From: Arctopsyche grandis
Lineage: Eukaryota; Arthropoda; Insecta; Trichoptera; Hydropsychidae
DNA length: 64,000 nucleotides
Reading direction: 5' to 3'
Assembly: GCF_051622035.1 (NCBI RefSeq)
Contig: NC_135360.1
Location: 4,464,001 to 4,528,000, forward strand
The position numbers and the translations under genes were made by a program. Of this stretch, positions 44,497-55,344 are shown piece after piece (within the stretch, counting starts at the first letter, position 1; every line of letters starts with the position of its first letter). The notes under the pieces were generated by a model. It was given only the letters and a program-made list of their open reading frames with translations, made no database searches and was not told the origin of the DNA.

Positions 44497-45764
44497 CAGA
44501 CGCTACTCATCGAAGTATGGACACCGCGCAGATTACGCAAATTCTAAATTCACCGCTTTATTGTGGGAAGTAGGTTCGTGAAATTAAAACAAATATGTGT
44601 TTAAAATGGTGATACAAAAAATATATAAAATAATTAATATTTTGTATGTCCACCCTTATTGCTTAGACACATTGCTATTCTCATGGGCATACTCTCGATA
44701 CAAGACGCAATAGTTGATTTTATTTCAGGATCTCCCTGCCACACCAAAATTATGTTTTCTTTAAGGATTGATTTATTGGGACAAGGGAGCTTATTTAATT
44801 TAGTCTTAAGGACATGCCAAACATTTTCAATAGGATTTAGGTCAGGGCAATTGCCGGGCCACGGAAGGAGAGGTAAATTGTGATCAGACATGAATTTTTT
44901 TTACTTTTTTGTTGTGTGACAGAGTGCATTATCCTGCATAAAATAAAATGTGTCCCCATTGTTGATTTTATCTTGTATCGAGGGCAAAAAAGTGTCTTGC
45001 AATACATTAATGTACTGCAAAGCATTCATAGACCCTTCAACAAAATACAATGGGCCTGGACCTTGGGCACTAACAGAGGCCCAAATCATTAGTGAGGGCA
45101 GATGTTTCACCCTTGTTTGGATACAGGACGCTTTGTATTTCTCATCAGGTAGTCGACGAACATATTGGTGAGTCTGTGTCATCATACAGATCGACGATTC
45201 GTCACAGAAGTAAACCTTAAAAAAAATGAAACAAATCGATTAATTTATAGTACATTCGAATATATCGAAAAGAAATAATTGTATTTCAATTAAATTACCG
45301 TTTTCCAATCGTCAAGTGTGAAGTGTTGATGAAGTTTCGCCCAATTTAGTCTCGCTTTTCGCATTTTATGGGTTAAAAGTGGTTTTTTTTTTACTGGTCG
45401 TCGATTTTTTTAACCCAGCATCGGCGAGGCGGCGTCGGATCGTACTGACCGAAATATTAATATTTGCTTCCCCCAAAGATGTTTTTATTCCTTTTGCTGT
45501 AATGAACCGATCACTGTTTACGACCCCGACGATTTTTCGATCAATTCGTGGACTGAATTTTCGAATGCCACGACAATTCGTCCGCCGGGTGACGGTGGGG
45601 TCATCATTATTTTTCAGTCTGATACTGATTTTATGCACAGAACCATGACTAATCTCCTCTCTTTTGGCAATAGACCGAAGAGAAAACTGTCCAGTCTTTA
45701 ATAATGCCACAACACTGCTGATTTTCTCTTTCGATAAATCTTGATTCCCCACGAGTAAATCACG
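44497..45764 (-). mobile_element. Tc1-family transposon copy 2 (broken, same intron)
   Basis: The left end TACAGACGCTACTCATCG lies at 44495 and later sequence matches the left part of copy 1. The minus strand encodes the N-terminal HTH part (SKEKISSVVALLKTGQFSLR, IDRKIVGVVNSDRFITAKGI), a frameshift in a K-rich stretch near 45380, then the intron GTAATTTAATTG...TTTTTAAG (about 45299-45217), then VYFCDESSICMMTQTHQYVR, FMQDNALCHTTKK and LNPIENVWHVLKTKLNKLPC. The right inverted repeat is missing: the N-terminal codon runs straight into the Mutator-like piece. Confidence 0.75.
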
Positions 45765-46508
45765 CCGACTCAAGTCTTCAAATATTGGTTTCAGAGGATT
45801 TTGAACCTTTGGGTCAAGTGGAACGTAGTCGTGTTTGAACTCGGTCATGTCCAATTGTTTAGATTTCGCACAGCGATAAGCGCACCAGCTTTCTACGCCT
45901 TCCGGACAGTATTCGTGATTACCATTTTTATCGGTCGAACTCAAATGATAAAATGTAGCCCAGATTGCTTTATACATTTCATCCACGTTATCTTGATGTC
46001 TCATGATCGCTAAGCCGTAATAGATTTGGAGTTTATTAATTAATTTCATAGTTAATTTGTGTGTATCTTTGCTTTTTCCTCCTAAGGTCTTATCAGTGTT
46101 CTTCAAACGACGGCATCGTGATCCCGTTCGTTTCTTTACATGTAAATAGCACTCGAGTTTTTTTATTGGTACATCATATGGATTCAAATCCAATAATCCT
46201 TTGTAAGTGGCACTATCACCATCGCCAATATACCGCGTATATTTCACCCCGTAATTATCAATTGAGCGACCAAACATATCTTTTATACTGTAAACTTCTA
46301 TTTTAGATGCTGATCCTTCGTGATTTTTGTCGCAATCATCATGATGTGAGAGCCATTCTTCGTAACCCTCAGAATCGTCGACTTTTTTATTTTCCCATAA
46401 AACACAACTCTGACAGTAAGTTGACTTGACACACGAGTCGACGATCTTCTTACTAAACTTTCCAACAAGAGTTACTACGCCAAACCGTGAAGTGTGGCCA
46501 CGTGCCAT
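45366..46508 (-). pseudogene. Fusion frame: Mutator-like transposase piece plus Tc1 N-terminus (380 codons)
   Basis: The first ~250 residues (46508 to about 45765) match the Mutator-like domain common in insect genomes: RFGVVTLVGKFSKKIVDSCV, YCQSCVLWENKK, KYTRYIGDGDSATYKGLLDL, KLECYLHVKKRTGSRCRRLK, YYGLAIMRHQDNVDEMYKAI, STDKNGNHEYCPEGVESWCA Y and LKPIFEDLSRRDLLV. The next codon begins the Tc1 sequence GNQDLSKEKISS with its ATG replaced by GTG. The Tc1 inverted repeat is absent at the joint, so it is not a simple insertion. A one-base shift near 46500 separates it from its own upstream part (46453-46698, with SETNLTVSGDGTW). The fusion lacks a Tc1 catalytic domain. Confidence 0.75.
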
Positions 46509-48164
46509 CTCCAGAAACCGTCAAATTTGTCTCCGAGTCTTCTTCTTCCAGTGTCAACTTTTTCTCTTCTTCTACAGCTCTTTGCATACTAAATTTACAA
46601 ATTGATTCTGCTGATGTCCATAAATTCGCAAAGCATCCACTGAAAGTTTGAGTATGGAATTTACGTATTAGATCCATCAAACCACAAAAAAGATTCACGC
46701 CTTTTTCCCTGTGGTAACGAGGTCTCCATTATGAATAGTGGATATCATCCGCACATCTCTCTTTTTATTCGTTTTAAATAATTGCAGTAATATTTGGCCG
46801 CATCGTAAGAATGTGGTCTCCGAAACTTGCAATTTATATGTTTTCAAACTCTCTGGTAATCCTCGATTTATTCGAATCGTACCACACAATCGAATTTTTT
46901 TTAATAACAGACTTTTTGCTAATTCCACACTGTTGTATAAATTGTCCATATATACGTGATGACATTTGTCAAAACTGTTTTCTAACAATTTTATTACTAT
47001 TTCATTTAATTTAAGTCCTGATCCAGAATATAGCTTGAAGGAAAAAATATAGCCCGTAACAGCATGACACACCATTCTGACAAGGATGCCATATTTAGTT
47101 ATTTTGCTCGGATTGTAAACTTTAAAATTTAATCGTCCTCGCCAAGGTATCATACCTTCGTCCAGAGAGATATTTTGTCCAGGGTTAAAATTTTCTCGAA
47201 ACTTTTTAGAAAAGTAGTTAATTATATATTGAAGTTTGAATAAGCTGTCAGCATCAGGTGGTATATTGTCATTATCAGAAAAGTGTAAAAATTGTAAAAT
47301 TTGACGAAATCTATTTCGACTTCGAAAATATTGGTGTTTCGATCAAGGGATTCGTTGACCAATAATCGTTTATTCGAGCTTTACGCACTAATCCCATAAT
47401 TATCACTAAACCAAACCACTTTTTTATTTCTTTCACTGTAACGTCAATCCACTTTTTTGTTTTTTGAGGAGTTTTGTAGTGTTGGTAATTCTGTCTCTTA
47501 TATCTATTGGTTTCGATTACTACATGTTCAAGAAAATCTTCGCCGATAAAACAATTCACCACATCTTCAATACTTTTCTTCTCGGGACTTATTTTGGGAC
47601 CTGTTGATCCTTGAAAAGGTTCATTATCTCTTGGTGGATCGATAGTTGACCAATCAATATCTTCATCCTCCTCTTCATCGCTTTCGTCAGAATCAGTTGA
47701 ATTACTGCTACTGGATAGATGAAAAACCTTGGGATTTTTTTTGGTTGAAATGGATCATCGGAATTTTCTTCTTCGCTGCTATTTCCGATAGATTCTTCTT
47801 CACTGTCGACATCACTAGGAATATCGGATAAACTATCAGCGTACTCGTCCTCAAAAATATCACCAAATTCGCCTTGATCCATTCTATATAAGGAATTAAA
47901 AATAATAAAATAAGCACAAAAACCACGTTTAAATATTATGGTCAGTAATTCAATTAAAAAAATTCTGATACCTGAGAATTCACCAGATCAATTTTGACGT
48001 TCGCACTATGTCACTGTTAGAATGCAACTGAAAACGTTTCTGAATACATCCAAATATACGAAAAAGAGTCGTTTTTATAATATATAGATTCGTTAGAAAG
48101 AAAATAAAATAAAATTTATGTTTGACAAAATCGTTCAAAAGGGGCTCATATTGCTTATTTTTCT

Positions 48165-48655
48165 GAGGTTGGCGGTGAAGATTTCTTTATGAAAAAATAT
48201 CCACAAGCTGACCTAAATGTTCGCAACTTTGAAGAGGCGAAATAAAAAAAAGGGATTTCATATTCAGATTATCTCAAAAGCAGATTTTTCACACGTGTTC
48301 TTGGGGTAGGAAAAAAACAACACCATATTTAACAAAAGTTAATCGTTATGAAAGACTTCGTATTATTTATTTTAGTATAAATAGGGGAGCGGTGAAGAAT
48401 TCTTTTTGAAAAAATATTCACACGTTTACCTAAATGTTCGCAGTTTCGAACAGACGAAATAAAAAAAGGGTTTCAAGTTCTGCTTGATTTAGACAAAAGC
48501 AGATTTTTCATATGTGATCATTGGGGTAGGAAAAAACATCATATTTAACAAAATCAATGTGAAAAACTTCATACTGTTTATTTTTGTATAAATAGGGAAG
48601 CGGCGAAATAATCTTTTTGAACAAATATTTGCATGTTGACCATATGTGTCATACT
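48165..48655. repeat. Tandem repeat, period about 210 bases, 2.3 copies
   Basis: Units start near 48168, 48386 and 48595 with GG(T/A)(T/G)GGCGGTGAAG-like phrases, followed by TGAAAAAATAT, then CCTAAATGTTCGCA, AAAAGCAGATTTTTCA and TTGGGGTAGGAAAAAA. Divergence between units is moderate. It lies in the leader of piggyBac remnant 2. Confidence 0.8.
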
Positions 48656-48879
48656 GCATCGTACTTTCTATGCAAACGCAGTTTTAGTCGCATCAATGTA
48701 TGTCAATCTTGTAAAACAAATATTATATGCACATTACACCATTTAGTATTTTTTTAATAATTTAAATTTAATTTGATAGAGAAAATTTATTTGATGATGT
48801 TTTAAATTTAGTCGAAAAATAAGAGTAGCCATTGGATGTGATTTCGATCAAAAATTGTTGGTGAAAACGTGGTTAGTAT

Positions 48880-48992
48880 GGCGTACCACCGGCCACTAAC
48901 GGTTGGCGCAGTCATGATCACACCTACTAACCATCGGCCACCAGCGTTTGGGCGCGCCATGATCACACATACTTACCACCGGCCACCAAAGT
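48880..48992. repeat. Subterminal repeats of piggyBac remnant 2
   Basis: Three copies, about 45-50 bases apart, of (A/T)ACCA(C/T)CGGCCAC(C/T)A followed by a GTTTGG- and ATGATCACAC-like phrase. They sit just inside the TTAA-bounded end, where piggyBac transposase sites are expected. Confidence 0.6.
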
Positions 48993-49031
48993 GTTAAGAG
49001 TTCCATGATATGTGACTCCCATGGCCAAAAA

Positions 49032-49400
49032 TTAAAATACGTAATGGAGCGACTTGTTCTGATCCAGAATCAGCCAGCTAAACCGCTCAAATTCTGATGG
49101 ACTGAATTTATATTTCGAATATGCCTCTGGGATTGAAATTGTTTCCCTAGAATCGGTATTATTGGGGAAATTTGAATTTTTAACCCTTTGTCTTTGTATG
49201 CTTCTTCGCATAGAATCATGATTCGGTAGTATACCTTCTACCGCAAAAGAAATATTTTCAAGAACTAGCGTTCTTATTTGGAGTGGGTTATAAATAGTTG
49301 TATTAGCTAATTTTTTGGCTGCTGTATTGACTTGGAGTGCCATCACTTTAGCCGCATTTCCAGAACTGCAGCATGTATGTTGACCCTTTTCGGAGATCAA
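49032..49400 (-). pseudogene. MULE transposase fragment (N-terminal linker)
   Basis: Minus strand: MISEKGQHTCCSSGNAAKVM then TRTLVLENISFAVEGILPNH-like text and DSMRRSIQRQRVKNSNFPNN. A GxHTH-like start, a helical linker, and the phrase SxRRxIxRxRxxxxxxP are usual between the FLYWCH-type finger and DDE domain of insect MULEs. A later piece at 49770-49880 (NINPKYIMTDGFLALVFKD) resembles the NPxxIMTDFExAxxNA region with the second Asp. Broken. Confidence 0.6.
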
Positions 49401-49619
49401 TGACCCATCCCTGATCAGCGTTCAGGGTCTTCCTCTGCATCCATGGGTTTTGAATTCACATCTCCATAATTGAATGGAACCATCTCGACTAGATGTAACC
49501 ATTGCAAGCGTATTTTGCGTTGTTCTTTTGGCTTAATATTGTGGAATTATCCATTTGGAAAGAATAAAAACTAGAAATATCAATTAGCTTCGTGTTAATT
49601 AATATCATGTACACTTATC

Positions 49620-49745
49620 TTATATAAAAAATGAAAACATTTGAGTATGTTGTTCATTAGTCTTTGAAACTTGGCTGGTGCATTTTTAAGTCCGAATGGC
49701 ATACGATGGTATTCGTAATGTTCGTTAGGCGTAGAAAATTCCTAT
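49620..49745 (-). pseudogene. Ty3/gypsy reverse transcriptase scrap
   Basis: Allowing one frame change, the minus strand reads [20 protein letters not shown] then APAKFQRL, the very conserved [17 protein letters not shown] motif of gypsy-type reverse transcriptase. Nothing else of the element is adjacent. It is wedged between two MULE pieces. Confidence 0.65.
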
Positions 49746-50049
49746 TTTACAATATCGTTCTTTTAGTTTTTAGTCCTTAAAAACAAGAGCTAAGAATCCG
49801 TCAGTCATTATATATTTTGGATTTATGTTCCCCCAAAAATCTTTCGAAAGATTGAATGCCGAAAAATACTCGTATTTGAATGCTGAAAAACTAAAAGTTG
49901 TTTGATCTTTAGTAATGATAACTGCTCTTCTACAAACAATGCAACCATGTAAAGAGGTGTTATGAAGATCCGCCTTTTGCTCACTCCGATTGAAGTTAGA
50001 TTGCAGATTACGATCTTTGTCGTCCCGTCTTGCGAATTTATGTTGATGA

Positions 50050-50226
50050 CGCACGGGAACTATTCCGTCCAATTGATATACTTTTTGGCCCAATTAAGTC
50101 GTTGCAGACGTGCTCTTTTCGCTGGTATCCTCGAGAATAAACCCAATTGTCGAAGCCGACGTCGTACAGTTTCGACGCTGATTTCTGTTCCAGTGGTTTC
50201 AATAAACTCGGATCTAATTTTCACTT
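50050..50226 (-). pseudogene. Tc1/mariner DNA-binding fragment
   Basis: Minus strand: KIRSEFIETTGTEISVETVR then RRLRQLGLFSRIPAKRARLQ RLNWAKKYINW. This is the second helix-turn-helix and linker of a Tc1-type transposase. It is cut at 50226 by the poly-A end of the R1-like LINE, which therefore inserted here later. Confidence 0.7.
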
Positions 50227-52710
50227 TTTTTTTTTTTTTTTCGGCTCTGTACGACGGCTCACCTCACTCCTTTGGGAACCCCACTCGTCGGTGGATTGCT
50301 TCCGCAGGGGCTGATTTCGTCCTTGTTGGCTTCTCCTTTTTGTGCGGATCCCTCCTTTTTGGTGCGTCTAGTTGATCCGCTTGGTTTCTGTTTCCTGAAA
50401 AACATTCATATGCAGTATTAATGATAGGCTGGTAATAGTATATCTATATCTATGGGTTGACATCTATTCATTACCTTCTATAAGTCTTTCCGCTTTCCTT
50501 AGCCGTTCGGCCTCCTCCTTCTGCTTCATGACGCTCCTTGCGAACTCTGCGAATGCGTCCCAAGAGGCTACGTCTTTAGTGATGTTCTGTGCTATGTCTT
50601 CTGTGTTGACCGGGGTGCTTTCTTCGAGTGTGGCTCTTTCAGACTCCCATGCAGGGCATACGAGGAGTGTATGCTCCGCGTCGTCTCTGATTGATTCACA
50701 GTGGTGACATCCTGCTGTCGTTTCCTTTCCGATGTGTTGAGGAATGCTCCGAAACACCCATGGCTGGTTAGTAGCTGGGTTGTGTGATAGTCCGGTTGTG
50801 CGCTTTTCCTCCTTGTCCAGGCTGCGATTGATGGGATCAGTCGATGTGTCCATCTACCTTTGTCTGCGCCGTCCCAGCGGACCTGCCATTCCGTCATGAG
50901 CTCCGCCCGTGCCGTCGCTCTTACTTTTTTCGTTCCCTCCTTTCTTCCCTCGTATACCTTCTTTCTTTCATGTGCCAGTAGGTCGATGGGTGGTACTCCA
51001 TCAATAACCAGTACTGCGCACTCAGATACTGTTGTATATGCCGATACGATTCTCAGTACGCCCCTGCGTTGTACTCTTGCGAGGTATTTTCTGGTTCTCT
51101 CCACTGCCATGCTGGGCGCCCATATTGGTGCACCGTATAGGATCACCGAGTGCACTACGCTGTTGAGTAGTTTTCTTCGGTATGGTTTGGGTCCTCCGAT
51201 GTTGGGCATTAGTCGTCCGATGTTGTTGACAGCTCTTGCCGCTTTCTCCGCGGCATGCTCAGCTTGTTTCTTAAAGGTTAATTTGTCATCTAGAATTATT
51301 CCAAGATAAGTCAAATACCTTTTTAGTCTCACGTCGTATCCCGAAATGGTGATTTTCGGGGGTTCAATTTTTCTTTTTCTGGTGAACAAAACCGCCTCGG
51401 TTTTTTGTGGTGCAAGCTTTAGTCCGGCTTCCGTCAACTAGTCGTTCACCAGGTCGAGAGTGTCGTTTGTGGTGTTCTCGAGGTCCGTTATTGTCCTAGC
51501 CACAACAATGATAGCTACGTCGTCTGCAAAACCCACCAGCTTCGCACCTCCTGGAAGTCTTAACTTAAGAAGTGAGTCGTACATTATGTTCCATAATGTT
51601 GGTCCCATGACAGAGCCCTGTGGAACACCAGAGGAGATCTTGCGTTCTGCCAGTCTTGTGATCAAAACCCTCTCCGACAGGTAACTTCCTATTATTCTTA
51701 CAAGGTAGTCCGGTATTCCACCGAGCTCCGATAGGGCCGACATTATTTTATCCCATCTGGCAGAATTGAATGCATTTTTAACGTCTAGTGTCACCATTCT
51801 ACAGTGACTACTCGTTTTTAATGTTCCACTCTGCGCGTCTTTTATTGTCTTTATGACCTCGGCTATTGCGTCTACCGTGGACCGACCGGGTCTGAACCCG
51901 TATTGCTGCGAACATAACCCGCCTTCCGTCTCCGTCGTCTTCGCTACTCTGTAATATGAGGCGCTCGAGAAGTTTGCCCAATCCGTCCAACATACACAGT
52001 GGCCTGTATGACGACGGCTCCTCCGGTGGTTTGTTGCCCTTGGGTATGAGCACGAGTTTCTGCCTTTTCCATATTTTTGGGAATTCTCCGCTCTTGAGGC
52101 AACTGTTGAATGTCCGCAGCAATGTTTCCGGGCAGACTTTAGCAGATATGCGGAGAATTTCGTTCGGTATTCCGTCAGGTCCAGGTGATTTGTCAGTTGA
52201 CAGCCGTTTTGTTGCCGAGTATAGTTCACCCAGTGTAAACTCTGGGATGTCTTCGGGCTCTATGATCCACGCTTGTGGTGTCGTCTCGTTGTGTGTAGGG
52301 AAAAGGTGTGAAACTATCGTTTCCAAATTCCCATCTCTGTTTAAGAAGGGAATTTGGCGGTGGCCGGACAGCTTACCACGTACCATACGATACGCTTGGC
52401 CCCATGGGTCCAGGTCCACCGTCGCTTGTTGTTCCCACATCAACTTTTTACTCCTCCTGATTGCGTAGGTGACTGCTCTTCTTGCTTCTTTGTGGGCTTC
52501 GCTTGCAGTTTCGATGGCCGTTTGGTCGTCTTCGTTGCCTGATCTGTGTCTTCGTCCAGTCCGACAGTGCTCTCTTCGTTTTCTTGTGCAGGTTCTTCGC
52601 AGCTCTGCAATTTCATCGTTCCACCAATATTGTGGTTTCCGTCCCACTCCACCCTTCGGCATCGAGGCCTCGCAAGCTCGAGTGATCGCTGCCGTTGTCT
52701 CCTTGAGCTG
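50227..52710 (-). mobile_element. R1-clade LINE, 5'-truncated, reverse transcriptase
   Basis: A poly-A tail (T run on the plus strand at 50227-50242) marks the 3' end. The minus strand encodes KPQYWWNDEIAELRRTCTRK, then LSTDKSPGPDGIPNEILRIS, SYRPLCMLDGLGKLLERLIL, QYGFRPGRSTVDAIAEVIKT, VTLDVKNAFNSARWDKIMSA, ISSGVPQGSVMGPTLWNIMY and LVGFADDVAIIVVA (the F/YADD active site), then YLGIILDDKLTFKKQAEHAA and a C-terminal CCHC knuckle CHHCESIRDDAEHTLLVCPA. This is the layout of R1-clade ORF2. The endonuclease is missing. One stop at 51438 and frame changes near 51900 and 50700 make it inactive. The 5' end abuts the L2 LTR copy. Confidence 0.85.
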
Positions 52711-53012
52711 CAGGGGCTGTATATATGTGTATGGGTGACCAGTGGCTGTGTGTGTGTCGTCGTCTCGTTCAGCTCGCTCTGGAGCACGTGCTGGAACAGG
52801 GCGGGGTGGGGAATTAGACACGTCGGGTTTGATTTATATCCTCGTTTATTGACTTGATGGCGAGCCGGGGAGTTTCTCGGCGCCTCTGCCCCTTTATGGC
52901 GGGGGGCTGTGGATTGAATACGCTGGCTGGTCAGGCAGGATAGACCAGCCACGCCAAGACCTTCTCGGTCGGCGTCTAGCGGGCGTCTGATTTGACAGAT
53001 GAGCGCGCGTCG
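52711..53012 (-). mobile_element. LTR, family L2 copy (truncated)
   Basis: Matches the solo LTR at 37896-38279, including GGAGCACGTGCTGGAACAGG, TGGGGAATTAGA, CCCCTTTATGGCGGGG and CTGGCTGGTCAGGCA. The right part is lost where the piggyBac scrap starts; the left end joins the LINE. It makes an artefactual frame read through from LTR into reverse transcriptase. Confidence 0.75.
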
Positions 53013-53290
53013 TCAGATGAATGAAACCGATGGTGCAGACATTTCTTCGTTTTCTTCTATTTCTGTTCCGATATACTTGGAATAAATATTAAACTGGTCC
53101 CACTTCATTCTGTTAAAATTATTCCGTTTGTTTTTTCTTTCATTCACATTACTTTCTACCAACTGAATGGCAAACTCTCGTATAAATATTTTTCGACGGC
53201 TTCGATCGCCTTTTCTCCAATCTGGAAACTTGGTAATCCATAAAATATGGGCATTCATGGCAGCTATGTACAGTTGCTTTTTGACGTTAA
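53013..53290 (-). pseudogene. piggyBac-like scrap
   Basis: Minus strand: MNAHILWITKFPDWRKGDRS RRKIFIREFAIQLVESNVNE. It resembles the NAxxLY...RRxFxxELxxxLV segment after the DDE domain of piggyBac-type transposases. Short, with no catalytic residues. Confidence 0.45.
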
Positions 53291-53583
53291 AATATCAATA
53301 TATTTTTTTCAATAGCTATTGATTTATTGACACGATCTGAAGCCATTGTTATTATACATATGATGGGATGATGGGCTTGATGGGTGCTAAGTTGTACTGC
53401 ACCTCATCACGTGTAGTAGCAATTGGCCAGGGTGAAAACAATGCTGAGTTCTTCTCAGTTCAACACTGTCAATACGCCATCCTCAATCTCATGCACACAC
53501 TGCTCCAATAGGTCCACTCAAACCTTTACATTTACGCTTCCGGTCCGGTGATTTGTGCTGTTCGGTCCGCTGGGTGCTGTCTT

Positions 53584-54020
53584 CTACGCTTCGTTCTTCT
53601 TCTTGCTGGCTTCGCAGATATGGCGTTGTGGCTGTTTCCTGCATTGTGCGGCTTTGCGGTTTTCCTCTCTACACTTAAAGCACTCTCGGCTCCGGTCCTC
53701 CGAGCTGGTGCATTTCACCGCGATGTGTCCGGGTCTGTGGCATTTGAAGCATCGTGTCTGGTGGGTCCGGAGTCTAACTCTGCAGTTGACCCACTCTATG
53801 CGCAGTTTCCCTGTCTTAATAATTGTGTCAGCTGCATCTTTCGGCAGCTTCACCGCTGCAAATTATGTTCCTCCGAAGGCTGGCCTCAGGAACGCAATTT
53901 TAGCGTATCTGGCTAATTGAGACGACACCGTCGCTTTCAGCTCGGCTTCGTCCGTAGCCTCGTCAATGTCCTTGATTTCGACGTCAGTTGTCGGGACGAG
54001 TTTCTTTACTGACATTTTAC
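53584..54020 (-). pseudogene. R1-type LINE gag (ORF1) C-terminal part
   Basis: Minus strand: VKKLVPTTDVEIKDIDEATD, ATVSSQLARYAKIAFLRPAF, then after a frame change KLPKDAADTIIKTGKLRIEW and NCRVRLRTHQTRCFKCHRPG with HIAVKC, and CFKCREENRKAAQC. The first CCHC knuckle is normal; in the second the His is replaced by Arg. This layout is that of the gag-like ORF1 of R1-clade LINEs, probably related to the copy at 50227-52710, though an LTR and piggyBac scrap lie between them. Confidence 0.7.
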
Positions 54021-54022
54021 TG

Positions 54023-55310
54023 TCAGTGAAATGGGGACAACGCGCAAATTTCACGTATTCTATATTTAATGGTGTATTATCAGAAGTACGGTAACGAATT
54101 TAAAACAAATTGGTATTTTTGTTGTTACATAGTTTATTGAAAATATAAATATACAAAAAAACAATACATAAGTTAATATTTAGTGATGCCACCGTTATTT
54201 TTAAGGCAAAGAGATACTCTTTTAGGCATGCTCTCAATGCAAGCTGTGATGGTATTTTTTTTAATATCAGAGTCTCCCTGCCACATTGACAGGATATTTT
54301 CTTTCAGGGTGGTTAAATTAGAACATGGACGTTTATTTAATTTAGATTTTAGAATGTGCCAAAGGTTTTCTATTGGATTTAAGTCTGGAGAATTACCAGG
54401 CCAGGGAAGAAGTGGAACATATCAGTCATGGGATCGACGCCACTTTGCATTCGGAGATTTATTCTCCCCACAGAAGTTTTTCCCACCCCCTCCATTGTTG
54501 CGATTTCGCGGATGGTGTGCTTCTGGGTTTTAATAATGTGTTACGGGGACGAGAAGGAGATGGTGTACAAATATTATAGTCACAGTTTTTTTTATAAGAT
54601 CTTCTTTAATAGTAGTAATTACACATGAGATTAATAACAAGTTTTTATTACACGTTACTAGTTAGTAATTACTAGTTAAGTCGTCTAATCGCGAGTCACT
54701 AGTTAGACGGTTCAATTGTAAGTCAGTGATTAGTAAGAGACGGTTCGACCACAAGTGACGGTTCAATCGCAAGTGACCTTCCATATGTTTAACATCAGTA
54801 TATATTTAATAGGCGTAACAATTTGGACCAATCATAGTTCGTGGGAAAATAATATTTTTAGTGTTTGCATATGTATCCCTTGAGGGTAGACTTCTCGAAT
54901 TTCGTCGTGCGGATTAAGAGGGGTTTTGGTATTTGAGGGAAACACAATTTGTCACGCTGGTGGCGTGAGAATAAGAAACAAAGTTATTTAAAAACGATAC
55001 TTTTAGTGTTAACATATGTGTTTTGAATGTGTCGAGAAATGGTTGAGCAGATACACAGAATTCGTCACGCAGGTAGCATTGAGTCGTGAGAAAAATGCAA
55101 CTAAAACAATAAAGATTTTGGAAGTCTCATAAATAACATTAAAGGAAAATATCATTCAAATGTACGTTCAAAGAATCAAGATAACAAGCGGGAATAAAGA
55201 GTAATATAAGTACATACATAAGTTGTAAGATATTCACAACATAACAAATGCAACAATAGCTGCTATTTTTTCGCTAGGTAGATCTTTTTTTCCACCCATC
55301 TAAAATAAAA
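54023..55310 (-). mobile_element. Tc1-family copy 3 (internally deleted, split by solo LTR)
   Basis: The right end encodes the start MGGKKDLPSEKIAAIVA (55299 leftwards); it resumes left of the L3 LTR with a frame change as HTIREIATMEGVGKTSVGRI, then jumps by internal deletion to SPDLNPIENLWHILKSKLN and IESMPKRVSLCLKNNGGITK Y near 54183-54420. The left end near 54023 carries GTGAAATGGGGACAACGCGC. It lies in the R1 gag. The catalytic core is deleted. Confidence 0.7.
54539..55246. mobile_element. Solo LTR, family L3, with AATG duplication
   Basis: 708 bp, flanked by AATG at 54535-54538 and 55247-55250, with the same TGTTACGGGG...ACATAACA ends as 40590-41279. It differs mainly by an 18-base tandem gain near 54750 (CGGTTC(G/A)A(C/T)C(A/G)CAAGTGA repeated). 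Inserted into the N-terminal part of Tc1 copy 3. Confidence 0.88.
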
Positions 55311-55344
55311 GGAACAAAATGTTTGGGAGTTTTGAAAATGTTTT

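Larger units (their letters stand above)
46695..48992 (-). pseudogene. piggyBac transposase remnant 2 (N-terminus, middle, 5' end)
   Basis: The minus strand starts at the ATG at 47882 (MDQGEFGDIFEDEYADSLSD, an acidic N-terminus usual for piggyBac), with a frameshift near 47720, then VVIETNRYKRQNYQHYKTPQ, KKWIDVTVKEIKKWFGLVII, then SLDEGMIPWRGRLNFKVYNP and HHVYMDNLYNSVELAKSLLL (two catalytic Asp). The C-terminus is lost at 46695 where the Mutator-like piece begins. The 5' leader is about 1.1 kb; TTAA at 48993-48996 next to CCACCGGCCACCAAAGTG probably marks the outer end. Confidence 0.75.

Noticed and set aside
48165..48655. CRISPR-like array
   Set aside because: Long diverged units without short identical repeats; it is eukaryotic tandem repeat DNA.
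52440..52952. LTR-to-reverse-transcriptase continuous frame as a gene
   Set aside because: The N-terminal part is L2 LTR read through by chance into the LINE.
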